Assembly (NCBI GenBank): GCA_036874045.1
Contig: JAZBRI010000010.1
Location: 1,384,001 to 1,448,000, forward strand
Direction: 5' to 3'
Origin: Cymodocea nodosa
Lineage: Eukaryota > Streptophyta > Magnoliopsida > Alismatales > Cymodoceaceae
DNA: 64,000 nucleotides
Both the position numbers and the translations under genes were made by a program. Below the pieces are notes generated by a model. That model had not been told where the DNA came from. It saw nothing but the letters and a program-made list of their open reading frames with translations, and searched no databases. The stretch's first letter is position 1; the number at the start of each line of letters is the position of its first letter. Positions 10,376 to 22,200 of this stretch are shown here, piece after piece.

Positions 10376-11270
10376 AACACTTGCAAGGGGAGGAGGGTGC
10401 AGCGAAGATGGAGAGCGAAGAGTGGAATATTAGATAGGGGCGAGTTTGTGTGAGTAGACACATAGGTAGAGAGTGGACGTGCTTCTGTGGTGAGGCTGCA
10501 TGAGTGGACTGTGGCAAGTTCACATAGAGTGACGATTACATAGAGGATGGACTACAATGACAATAGGGGACACACGATTCTTCTAAAAATGGAAGAGACA
10601 AGAACGATGAGCGTGCAATGGGAGTGGGACACGAGGGATTCCAGGACTTTTCAAAGTATTTGGGGGAGAAAATCAATTTCAACACTTTGTAAAGAGACGA
10701 AAATGAAATTCCATTGAAATTGATTTTCCCTGTTCGTAGGAATGCTTAGCCATTGGAATTGGACGAAATTTTTTTTCATTTTCATCCAATTCTGCCTACA
10801 CAAACCTTTAAAGTTCTTCTGTAAAGGAAAAACACACCTAAGATTGTAGTACAATAAGATCAAATTGCTTTGTATTACATGTCTAAAATTGTCTAAAATC
10901 TTATGCATTAGATTTTTTTTTCTCTAGATATTATTGCTTTGATTTGATAGATAAGTTTAGTTTAATTTTACAGGCTGAGTTATGTTCTTTTATAATTATT
11001 TAGGATTAATTCAGATTATTTGATTTCAAAGTAGAGCGTTTTGGGGAGAGCTTGGTTAAAATCATCCATCAAGAGAAAAAATAATGAATATTTTTGTAAA
11101 TCTTACTTCTTTCTAAAATGTTTTCCAATTATAAAATAAAATTTCTATTATTGAATTGGTTGGCAAACAACTAACTTTTTTAATTATTATTACCTAATTT
11201 AAAAGATTCAATATTACTTAATTTCTCGATAAAGGATCAATAAGACATAACCGAAAAGTAGAAGCACCGA
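10376..11270. other. Intergenic DNA upstream of the eIF5-mimic gene
   Basis: No gene is supported here. 10380-10640 is richer in G and poor in stops without recognisable coding. 10640-10830 carries long imperfect complementary pieces around aatttcaacac/ccattgaaattg and ends in a segment that, reversed, resembles the terminal repeats of the PIF-like elements at 28746 and 30244 (ggtttgtg…gaattg…ttcgtc). It could be an old related terminal repeat. 10900-11260 is AT-rich. Confidence 0.4.
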
Positions 11271-11273
11271 ATC

Positions 11274-11280
11274 TATATAA
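11274..11280 (+). promoter_or_regulatory. TATA-box candidate of the eIF5-mimic gene
   Basis: tatataa lies about 130 bases upstream of the inferred start codon at 11412. A transcription start 25-35 bases downstream would give a 5' leader of about 100 bases rich in pyrimidines (ctctt/cctcc), typical of plant translation-factor genes. Confidence 0.5.
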
Positions 11281-11411
11281 TACCCATATCTGCTTCATCA
11301 ACCACGGCGCAAATCCTATTCTCTTCGACCTCCCCCTTTGTATCAAGATACGCTCCTCCCGGCTCTCGATCTCCGGACCTCGTCGTCATCGATCCCCCAC
11401 GATCTCGGTTT

Positions 11412-14400
11412 ATGAGGTAGAATGGAAGTCTTTTCGCATTTCTCGAGCAAATCGGTATTTCCGATCTCTTCCTTTCGGGCAAGTGCATGCCTTCTGTTCT
11501 TCTGCTCTATGATCTCGATTTTCTTTGATGCGATCGAGTTCTTGCTATCGGAAAGCATGATTCCTTTTCTCCTTAGTTGAATCCGTGTACCTTAGCCGTG
11601 TGGCGCTAGTCCTAGGGTTTTGGATGGTTATTTGAAGGAGAGAGTCGAATGATTTGTTAATAACTAAGATCGTTGCTTTTTGGGACGAGTCTGTCGTAGC
11701 AGCGTTTTCTGTTAATATGTGTCCGTTTTGCTTTGTGTTGCTGTCATTAGGTTTCAATAGCCCAGATAACTGGAAGGTAGTTGGTGGAAGTGTTATTCTT
11801 TTGTTTATATGTGACTTAGCTCAAGTATTATCAGGTATCGAAACCATGATTGAGTATGTTTTTTTTCGTTCTGTGCAGCTCGAAGGAGAAGCCCACTCTC
11901 GGGTATGATTTTTAAGCTAGCCCCTTGCAACGTGGCATTAATGAATATACTGGTTGACTAGTTCATCATGGGCATAAAATTGTTTTGGTTGGATTTTTTC
12001 CTTCAAGTATTGATATATTATTTTGTTTACTTCCGACAGGGTGATAGAGCATACCAATTTTTCAAAATATTTAAATTAATTTAAGTCATTTGTTAGAGTT
12101 AATCTTTCACATTTATTTTTTCATTTTGTATCTTTATACCAGTAAGCACCTAAGCATGATTAAAGATGCTAGAAAACAATAGATTAAGAAGTAATATGCT
12201 ATACCACTAACGTGATCTGAAGAAAAAACCAAACCTTGATAATATTCATCTTTTGGTAAACATTTTATTTAATAATTCAGCTGCCCTTTGATTCTCTGAA
12301 GATGCACAATTGATTTTCACAAGTATAGGCAGACTTTTCATATGCAAACTTGCTGATATCTTTGCTCAAAACTATTGTAATCTAGTTGATTTTTTGTTGA
12401 AATGTAATAAGGAATGGTAGGGGCTTTCCTGTTCATATTTGCTAAAGCTGCAATAAGAAAATTCCACCCAATAGGCAAAAGATTTGAATGTTGATCCATC
12501 TATATTTGTTGCACCTTATTGAAAAGATAATTTTACTTGATAAAAATTTTTAGTCTTGAGAATCCTGACTTATATTTTTCATAAAATAGTAAAGCATATT
12601 TATTGTACAAAATTTCTACTATGACAATTTCGATAAATATTTTCTTTTCCGATTTCTGTTACCTATTGCCTGTCTTTTGTTGTGATCTAGTGGTACGCGG
12701 ATTAAGACCCGCAAACGAAATATAGCAGCTCCTTTGGATCCTGCATCTTTTGCGGATGCAGTGGTCCAGATATACCTGGATAATTCTGGTGATCTGGTAA
12801 GTAGGTTAATAATGATTTGACTCTCAGACTCTCACACATTTTTAGGGGTTACAAAAGAAGATTATCTTTCCAATGAAGATTTACATCTATTATTCTATTT
12901 GTTCCACAGACAAGTTTAATGATAGACTATGTCAAATATTACTGTTCCATGTTTCAACCAGCACCAGAAATTTTTCTTATTCTTGAGTATATTTTCCACT
13001 TTGTGTTTGTGTTCTTTGAAATTTAATATTGAATTTAGTTTTTCAGTTTTTTTCAAATGTATCATGAAGTGTGTTTTGCTTGTTTAGGAACTAGTTGCCA
13101 AAAGCCTTGACTCCTCAGATCTCAATTTTTCACGATATGGAGACACTTTTTTTGAGGTATGGGAAATTGCTAATGATTATACACGCCATTTAGTCAATAT
13201 TTTCTGTCTTAGCATATCCTAGGTAAGCAAAATCTATAGAACAATTATGTCATGATGATATTATTTGATGAACAGTTAAATTCATTTTAAGACTCCATTC
13301 TTCTTCCCAAAATATGCCTATTATTAGAACTGGTTCATTTCCTTCAAGGGGATTCTCACCTACACTAACTTTGCATTTGTAGGTTGTCCTCACTGGAGGG
13401 CGTACACAGCCTGGCACAATAAAGCCTGATGAGGGGGAGAAACACCCTTACTCTGTTCTTGATTGTGAGCCAAAACGTGAAGATATTTTGCCATATGTTC
13501 TCTACATACAAAAGATATTACGACAAAAGCCTTTCTTAATAAAATGTCTTGAACTTGTCATGCGAAAGTTCTTGCAATCATTGGAACTTTTTGAGGAGAA
13601 AGAAAGGAAGAAACTTGCTATTTTTACGGCACTTACATTCTCTCAGAAGCTCTCAGGGCTACCTCCTGATGCTGTCTTTCAGTCATTACTGAAGGATAAT
13701 CTTGTTGCCAAAGGGCTAGTGCTTTCATTTGTAACTGATTTTTTCAAAGTGTATTTGGTTGACAACAGTCTAGATGAGCTCATCTCACTTTTGAAGCGGG
13801 GTAAGATGGATGAAAACCTTCTTCACTTTTTCCCATCTAGCAAGCGCTCTGCCGAATACTTCTCTGAACATTTCACGTGAGTACCTTTTGTATTTTCATT
13901 GCATTCATCATTGCTAAAATGCTGAAAACATCACATGATTTTCTTTATTGTGTCCTTCACAATTGGATTAACACAGCTGCAACAGGTGATGCATTAGATG
14001 TGTTTGTTTTTATGGAGAGTGCTGTTATTGGTTGTGTCAGTGTTGCTGTAAATTATGCATTAATGGCAATTGCCTATGGCCAACATAGGATGCTATGGGA
14101 GCAGGCTTGAAGCATTGATAAACCATAAACATTGTCATGGAACGTGGCATGTTTGAATGTTAGATTGTTTATGTTGGTGAGGGTAAGCTTGGGTATGGTG
14201 GTAAGATTGTTCCTTTGTGATAGAGAGGTCATGGATTCCATTCATTGGAATAATCTATCCAATGTCCATCTTGAAAGTAATGAAATAATGTTGTGTACAA
14301 ATCCCTTCCTTCAGACCTCACATTCATTGGAATGGGAACCTCATGCATTAGGCTTGCCTTTTCTTTGTTTTGTTTGGGTAGAGATGTATTCAACATAGCA

Positions 14401-17400
14401 ATATTTGATCTCTTTAATATTATTTTTATAAAAGATATAACAAACGAACAAGAACTTTAACAGTGACATAACACAAATAACAGTTGTAGGATTTTATTTA
14501 TCAATCTAAAAGATAAAGAAGACAAATTAGGACTGGATTGGTTGAGTAAATGAGGATGCAATCCTTGAAGAGTGCAATTAGACATGTTTGCATGTACTTG
14601 AAAATACACACTGATTTTTATCTATTAAGAATGTTGTTGGAAATTTAGGGTGATTTGTATATTTAATGGCGTTCTCTGTTGTTATTTTCCACTTTTTATT
14701 ACCTTTAAAAATTATTCTTCTCACGTTGTGTTGCTTGCTTCACAATGGGAACCTTAGTGATTGATGGAATGGATGGGGAGAAACAATTCATGTTGTCAAA
14801 CCCATGTGGGATTGAGGAATTTGATTTCTGTTGATGTTGGTGTTGTCATATTGCTTGTAGTTGTATAGAAGAATTTTATACTTCAACCCTCTTTTTAAAC
14901 TGCATTCTATTGTTGATGAATTTTTGCACTTCATTGTCACAGTCACATTCATTAAAAGATGTTTCTGTGATTTTTTTCCCCACAAGATTGTTGATTTCAC
15001 ATGCTTGCCAACTTAGAGAAGTTACAACTTGGTGATAACGTGCTGTGAAAATTTCATTTCATTTGCTTTAATATGCTTGATTTACTATGAATTATGGCTT
15101 GAAAATCTTGGATGTGATTGCATATGGATTGTTTTTCTTATCATTCAATTATTTTCAATGTTCCTTATATTTCACATATTGTAATGGTTAAAACTTACGT
15201 GTTGAACCTTGATTTTCTTCAGCAAGGAAGGAATGATGTCTCTCGTTGAGTACAATTTGAAAAAAACCTTTGAGATCAAACTGAAAGACATGAAATCAGC
15301 TTTGACTGCACAGATAGCTGAGGGAGCAGATATATCTGAAATGATAGATTCTGTAAAGCAACGCATTAGAGATGCCAGTATACCTGATCTTGACGTTATT
15401 CCTATTTTATGGGATGTTATAATGGATGCTGTTCAGTGGTCTGGTAAAAACCAGCAGCAGAATGCCAATGCTGCACTTCGTCAAGTATGTATATCCTCTT
15501 CCCCAATTTTACTTATATTCGAGGCAACAGAGCTATTGAAACACCCTTAATTTTACTGTAAAATACGTGGAAAACAACAATTTTTTATCAGAGCACATAT
15601 GATCACATTACAAGGGATGCTTCATATAATCTTTCAATAAACAAATATACAGCAACCCGTGTCATAATCCCACTGTGGGGTCAACAATAAACAAATATAC
15701 AATTACAACTATTTACAATTGAACAAAATGTCTATAGAACTACCTTCCTAACGTTTGGTCTTTTATATACCGACCATCAAATCCTTCCAGCTCAGCATCA
15801 GCTTCACAATGGTTTATTTTTCTACATGTCTTTAGCAAGTCTAGGATTACCAGCTTATCTACAGTGTTAAAACATTACATGATCAAAACCCTCTTGGATT
15901 GAGTAAGGGAAAAACATCCATATGTATCTATCTAGACAAAATGGAGCAAATTGCATTTTTTTTCACCCTCTTGTATTCAATTTGCATTTTTTCCCTTAAT
16001 TTAGAAAAATTGCAAATTAAGACATATCCCAACATATGTGACGCGCAATTGAAAAAAGTACTCAAATATAAATTTATTACAAATTATTTTTAATATTACT
16101 TTTAATAATTTAGGAAAATTCAGAATAAATTCAAGAAATATATCTTCTATTTCCATAAATCCATAGAAAATACACATTAGTTGTAGAAAGTTACCAAAAT
16201 TCTCGTTAGTTTCAGAAAATTGTTTATTAGATTTTTTGAAAAAAAAATTACATGGAAATCCTTGAAATTTTGAGGTATGATAACTAAAATAGAAATGATT
16301 CCATAACATGAAACCCCTCTTTTCAATCTCAGACGCTATTTGCAGGTCCCTCCTATTCTTATAGAGCCCTAGAACTGTAGTCTTTTTTGTGAGGCTTTAC
16401 CAGATTGCTTCATACCCTCCTATCGTAAGTTAAGATCCTTGTATCATCCTTCTCATTGTTGATATCGTTCGGCAGATATAGATTGCATGTAATAAAGTAT
16501 ATCTTTCTTTCCTTTTTCTCATACTGAGGGCAGTAGGGCCTCTTCTGTGGTTGCAATAACTATTGGCTTTAGTTGTATTAGATGTAGAAAAGGAATTTTG
16601 TTTATGATAATATTAGTCCGTTAGAAAATATTATAGTAGGATTAATTCAAGGAAATTGTTGTGTACCGTTCTGTTTCTAAGGTTCCGATAGGAGTTCTCC
16701 ATTTTTTGTGAGGAGCTTGTAAATCTTGATTTGAAAAGATCTGTCATTATTAATTATCTTGGTTGCAGGTCAAAATGTGGGCCCGACTTTTAAATGAATT
16801 CTGTAGAAATGGAAAGCTTGAGCTTGCACTTATGTATAAAGTTCAGATTCAGTGTTACGAGGATGCAAAATTGATGAAGCTATTCCCAGAAATTGTCAGA
16901 TCTCTTTATGATCAGGATGTGCTTGCAGAAGATACGATACTTCGTTGGTTTCGTAAAGGAACAAATCCAAAGGGCAGGTATGTTATATTGTATTTTTGCA
17001 GACTGGATTTCATTTATTTTTGTTGTTAAACTCTTTAATCTTCTGATAGCCGAAATATATTTGTTTCTTTTTTGATCTGACAAAACTATTATGATGCATT
17101 ATTTTGATCTGACAAAACTATTCCTTTGGTGAACATGCTTACACATCCAAAATCCAGCCTATAATGGGGTAGGTGCAGTGGTGTACGGTTATGTTGTAGT
17201 TTTAGGATTTATCATTGATTATTATTGTTCTAGGGCATGAACGTTGGTCAAAATTATTCTATGGCTTGAGAACATAGGGCTTCCTGTCGCTCCTCTAATA
17301 CTAGGTGTGTATGGTACAACGATTAGTATCTGGGCAGAAGGAAGGGAATAATACCTACAAGTGTTATTAAGGCGTTTTCACCTGTTGCTTGAGGTGGTGA

Positions 17401-17619
17401 CCCCTTTGCTTGGGTTTCAATTGGGATATCATCTATTTTGTTCCATATTAAATGTTTCTGTCCAAGTGTTGCATCATCTAAAATAGGAATTTATCCGTTT
17501 AAGAGAAGTAAAACAAATATACTGCAATATAATGTTACGTCCAAATTTGCAGGCAGACTTTTGTCAAATCTCTTGAGCCATTTGTAAAATGGCTGGAGGA
17601 AGCTGAAGAGGAGGAATGA
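11412..17619 (+). CDS. 5MP: eIF5-mimic protein (BZW/5MP family, W2 domain), 8 exons, complete
   Basis: Exons: 11412-11416, 11879-11902, 12691-12796, 13088-13156, 13383-13876, 15223-15484, 16769-16977, 17553-17619. They sum to 1236 nt, or 411 residues plus stop, the usual length for plant members. All introns are GT/AG and all phases agree. The N-terminus reads MSSKEKPTLGGTRIKTRKRN. Next come HEAT/MIF4G-like helices (residues about 70-235, with LELFEEKERKKLAIFTAL and SGLPPDAV), then the C-terminal W2 domain (about 245-411) with LWDVIMDAVQWSGKNQQQNA, YEDAKLMKLFPEIVRSLYDQ, the aromatic/acidic box around ILRWFRKG, and an acidic tail. Known family role: binding eIF2 and eIF3 in the cytosol in competition with eIF5, which tightens start-codon selection and modulates initiation. 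The start is set by the ATG five bases before the first donor site. I see no breaks. Confidence 0.95.
13877..15222 (+). other. Intron 5 of the eIF5-mimic gene
   Basis: This is a 1346-bp T-rich intron with gtgagt donor and ttcttcag acceptor. Short open frames inside it (13877-14110, 14132-14398) have no recognisable protein and are chance frames. I see no transposon with clear ends. Confidence 0.85.
15485..16768 (+). other. Intron 6 of the eIF5-mimic gene
   Basis: This is a 1284-bp intron with gtatgt donor and ggttgcag acceptor. It contains a short repeated phrase (caataaacaaatatac at about 15637 and 15686) and AT-rich DNA. No gene or clear mobile element is seen. Confidence 0.85.
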
Positions 17620-19085
17620 GAACATTTAAGAATCCGCAAGTAGCCGTTATCGTTACTTCTACTAGGATTCTCCAGACTAGTTATACCGGTGCAAAAAACA
17701 TGGAGTTGAATTTCTATCGTGTTGCAATAATTGTCTTACCGGTACGTATGATGTGAAACATACTAAGCTTGAAACATGGTTTGACTGTTTTTGTTTCTAT
17801 TGTGGCCACTTTCGCAATTTTTCGATTTGGAACGTGACTTGCAATTGAACATGCATGCATGGAAGCCGGATTTGCAGTGAAGGCAACGATTGTTACCCAA
17901 CCTAGAAGTCCAGTTCACGCCCAAGGTCGGTCTCTGCTTAAGAATAAAATAAAACTACATTTATGGTTTGATTGCAGTAAAGCTAAAATATTTGTGTCTA
18001 GGGTTTGTAAATGAGATGAATTTCTACTTGCGATTAGCCTTAAGACATTCTATTTATTTAAGGTAAAGATGTCTTTATCTTATTACCTGCTTACCTACGA
18101 GTCAGTTCGTTATCTACAAGTTAATTTGTTAATCCGTCGGTTTAACTTGCATAATTAGTCAGATTCGATCGATAAATTTGTATCTACCTCACCTAGGTTA
18201 CACCCTCAGGCAGAAATGGTTTTAAAGTAAGTTCGTTGACAAAAATATTAGATTATAATTAAATAATTCATGCAACTTTTTCAATCCTAAATGGTGCAAA
18301 AAATCATGAAACTTTGTAAGTACCATCGGTAAACGGTAAACCTTGGAATACTAAACGTACTCATGTAAGCAGACTACGAACTTCGTCGAAAAAAGGGGAA
18401 CAAAACGTACTCATGTAAGCATACTAAACCCTTCGACGGTTTATTGGGCTTTCTCCATGTATAATGAATGAGAAGAAGGAAAAAGAAAAGAAAAGAACGA
18501 AGAGCACCGCCGCTCATCCCACGAAGTATCCCACATTTTTGTCTGCAAGGGGAAACCATTCCCCGTCGGGCTGGTTGCTTTGCATCCCTTGATTTTTTTA
18601 AAAGAGAAAGGAATGAAAATAATCCCGCGTACCATTTGGCATTTCATCCCAAAGAAACCGGCACAACATAGGGGATGTTTATACAAAGAAAAGAAACTAT
18701 GTATTCAAAAGAAAATCAAAGGAAAATAGATTTATAATATTTTATTTTTCTATTTGACTTTACAAAGCAGAAAGGAGAGAATTTTATTTTCTATTTGATT
18801 CTTTTAGCACAAATACTCTCTTAATGAATGGTAAAAAGTGAACCCCTTAAAGTTTGTGACAGAAATCAAAGGTATTTTGCTTTTCAGTGGAAAATAGACG
18901 CAAACATCGTGATTTTGAATTTATTTTTTAGTCAAAAGGAATTTTTTCCTTTTTATTGATTTCTTCTAATTTCTGGGTGCGCAAACTCCTAGACGAAGTT
19001 GGCTGCTTAACTTAAATCGCAAATCACATGGGCGGTGGACCTTGGAACCTCCGGGATCTCTCGTTCAATGGTGTTTGGTGTCGTA
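17620..19085. other. Intergenic region between the two convergent host genes
   Basis: It contains the 3' end of the eIF5-mimic gene, with a plausible polyadenylation signal (aataaaataaaa, 17943-17954) about 325 bases after the stop. The 3' end of the SKU5-like gene lies to the right on the other strand. The phrase gtactcatgtaagca occurs twice (about 18357 and 18408). Nothing else is recognised. Confidence 0.6.
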
Positions 19086-19206
19086 TCAGGAAAGCCTTTT
19101 GGTCAGAAAAAGGCGGAGCAAAGAAGTAATGATAAGGGTGAGAATGAGTATATTCGTAGGATGTGTTGATGCCGCTTGGGAGTAACTGAACTTATGAGCC
19201 TGTTCT
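19086..19206 (-). CDS. Exon 9 of the SKU5-like gene: GPI-signal tail
   Basis: If exon 8 ran on, it would stop at 19316-19318 just after LSSLQK. A strong donor (AA|GTGAGATG at 19319) and an excellent acceptor (ctttttccgcag|AGAACAGG) 113 bases on instead join in phase to 39 more residues. These include S/A residues suitable for anchor attachment, the hydrophobic run [13 protein letters not shown] and a short basic end. This restores the C-terminal layout of SKU5. Intron retention would give a soluble form lacking the anchor signal. Confidence 0.75.
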
Positions 19207-22200
19207 CTGCGGAAAAAGGTGCAGAACGATGTCAACTTCGTAAGATAAGAAAGGAAAACCGGGATGCCCAAAGATGAAAAAGAGAATGGAAAAATAATGG
19301 GGAGTTTTGCGCATCTCACTTCTGTAAGCTTGAAAGTTCACCGCAAAAGATGGCGTTATCTGGCAACGGTACCTCACTGTTGTCTATCTCTGGATTTGTA
19401 ACACTGACGTATACTTCCTGTCCGAGATACCATGAGTTTAATTTCTCCGAACGCAGATTCCACATACCAGTATTATCAAGGTAAACAAAAACTGCCGTCC
19501 AAGCACCAGGAAGCACCTAAAAGGAAAAAAATTTCCAGATAATTTTAAACTACATTCTTACTAAATTAAAAACAGGAACCTAATACAACGAAATAAGTAT
19601 CAAATATTACCCATCCATAAGAAATTTAAAAAGATTTCCCAAATTTGGTAACATGTTTTATTGTCTTATTCAAAAAACGCCCAATATCAGAATACAATAA
19701 GAACATTAATGTATTGTATGCCATTATATTAAAAACTTCTATTCCTTCAAGAATGACCAAAAGTTCAGAAAAATGGTTGATTTTATAAAAAGGAAAATAC
19801 CATGGTTCCTTAATCATAGTTTTTTATATAACATGTGTAATATTATAGGAGAGGTGTTGCACAATAAAGTCATTGTTTAGTATATGCATTATAAATGTGA
19901 TTTGCATGTTAATGCATATATTAAGGCGTTTGTGTCAACCAAACCGAAGAAAAAAAAGTCAAACTGAAATAGGGAAAATTTAACAAGTATTGGTGCATGT
20001 GGAGAACAAGGAAAAAAAAAATTTCCTTGCACATTCTATCTTTTTGGATGAGAAAGGGAGAAAAGTTATTCTTGTGTTGTATACCACAAAATATTTCCCT
20101 TGTAAATTTTATCTTTTAGGAGATCTTTGAGTAGAAAAAGGGAGACAAGTTATACTTGTGTTGGAAACCAAACAAATAGAAGACACAGGTATACCAATAT
20201 TTTAATCATACTTTTATCAAATAAATATTTTCCCAGTTGATTTCCTTTTTTTTTTAAGAGCACAAACTACCTTATTGCCATGCCATTGATGTGTTACAGT
20301 CATAGTTCTTGATAGATTTGCAAATCTTATGTTTGTTAAATGTAAAGTCCAATGATAAAGTTGCTCCATTGTGACAGAATCCTAGGAAACAAACTCTACA
20401 TCTGTAGATGTAAAACTTCTTACAATTAGTCTCTCCAAATCCCATTTTAGTCGAGGTCTTGTGCATTAAGTTCTTTTTTATATTTGTTACATATCTATAT
20501 CCCAGTTGATTTCCTTTGCTTTTTGAGTGCACAAACTACCTTATTGTCATGCCATTGATGTGTTACTGTCATAGTTCTTAATAGATTTTCAAATCTTATG
20601 TTTGTTGAATGAAAAGTTCAATGATAAAGTTGCTCCATTGTGACAAAAAATTTGAGTTCAAATCCTAAGAAACAAACTCCCATTTGTAGATGTTAAGACT
20701 TCTTACAACTAATTTCTCTCCAGATCCCATATTAGTGGTCTTGTGCATTATGTTCTTTTCCATATTTGTTCCATGTCTAATATCACAAATTCCGAGCTTT
20801 GAAGTTCCTGAACATATGCCTTTCATAATGATTGTGCATAAAGTATCCAAGTAGCCAGAAATCTATTGTTCTTGTAATTTATATCTATCAGGAAACTACA
20901 ATGGATTACTTGTGTTGTGCAACGTGCAACTCCATCCCACTTGTTGTAAGTACTTCTACTGTCCTCCGTCCATGTTCCATAGTCCATTCTACACAGAAAA
21001 AAACAGTTAATACATTTCACTTAAATGAGAATCTTATTCATTGCATTGACTAATGATGATTGTTGGGAGCCCTACCCGACAACAAAGAATGCATAACCAT
21101 CCATGTGATAGCTTTGTACCGAAGTTCCATTATTTTGGAAAATAATTTCCACAAAACCTTTGTAAGTACCATTTATTATAGATGTATCTAGCTTTAGAGG
21201 TCTGTTCATTGACTGATTTGGAAAATCAACTCTAAAAGCCCCAGGTATATTGAACTGCTGTGTTAGTGTTAAAGGTGTTGTTGGGGCAAGATATGAAATA
21301 CCATTAAGACTTGTTCGCCATTTCCCATTAATAAGTTCTGCAGGCCTATTAAGTAGAACATAGACATCAGTGACTGTTATCTGACCATATTTGAAAGAGC
21401 CCTGTGGATTTGGTCGTGCAGCACTGGCAGACAGGTTCCACCTGTATAGGAAACTTAAGGAGTTAAGCTTTGAGTCAAGTAAATAAATTGATGCCTAAGA
21501 ATGCCAAATCTATGAAGGCATTTATGGGGTATAATATCAAAAAGATTAAATGAAGATAAATTTCATACTTGATTTAGAGGTAAAGAGTAAAGTGCTAATT
21601 TTAAAAAAAAATTTCAAATATCCTGCACACCTCACAGATCTTGCTTGGTTGATTGGAAATTGCCTGTCTCTCTCATCTGGGCCAGGTGGAAGTGGACCAA
21701 AAGCTGGTGCCTCAGAATTGGAATAGTGCAGTATCGCCACTCCAGTAGCTCTATCCATAACACTTGCATCGACAAATCTAGGGCTTGCAACAACATAGTA
21801 ATCATTGCTTCCATTCTGATCCATTGTCACCAAAAATGAATATGATTGACCAACATGGATATCCATGTTTGGATAATGTTGCTGAATAGTATAAGAACCT
21901 TCAGTCTCAACAAGTAGTAAATTATGATTTTGGATTCTGAAATTCAGGCAAGTAGATATGCCAACATTATGAACTCGAATCCTGTATGTTCCTCCTGTGC
22001 TGAGTAAACACACCCAAAAATTATATATCCATGAGGAAGAAAGCATAAAAACTTATGCAATTGAATTCATAGGATAAGTTGTATCTACCATATAGTAAAT
22101 AAATACCACAAGACAGATTGGCTTCCTTACCAGGGACAACATTAATGGTCCCATAAGCAAGACCATCAGGAATAATTGAGTTATCATAGCGATAGGGACC

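Noticed and set aside
10640-10830. A third PIF/Harbinger-like element upstream of the eIF5-mimic gene
   Set aside because: Only one end resembles the family terminus. I could not find the second terminus or a TTA/TAA duplication.
13877-14398. Two open frames of 77 and 88 codons on the plus strand
   Set aside because: They are inside intron 5 of the eIF5-mimic gene, have no recognisable protein, and the exon phases require this stretch to be removed.
19316-19318. Stop codon in exon 8 as the true end of the SKU5-like protein
   Set aside because: The in-phase donor/acceptor pair and the anchor-like tail that follows fit the family better. Kept only as a possible retained-intron isoform.
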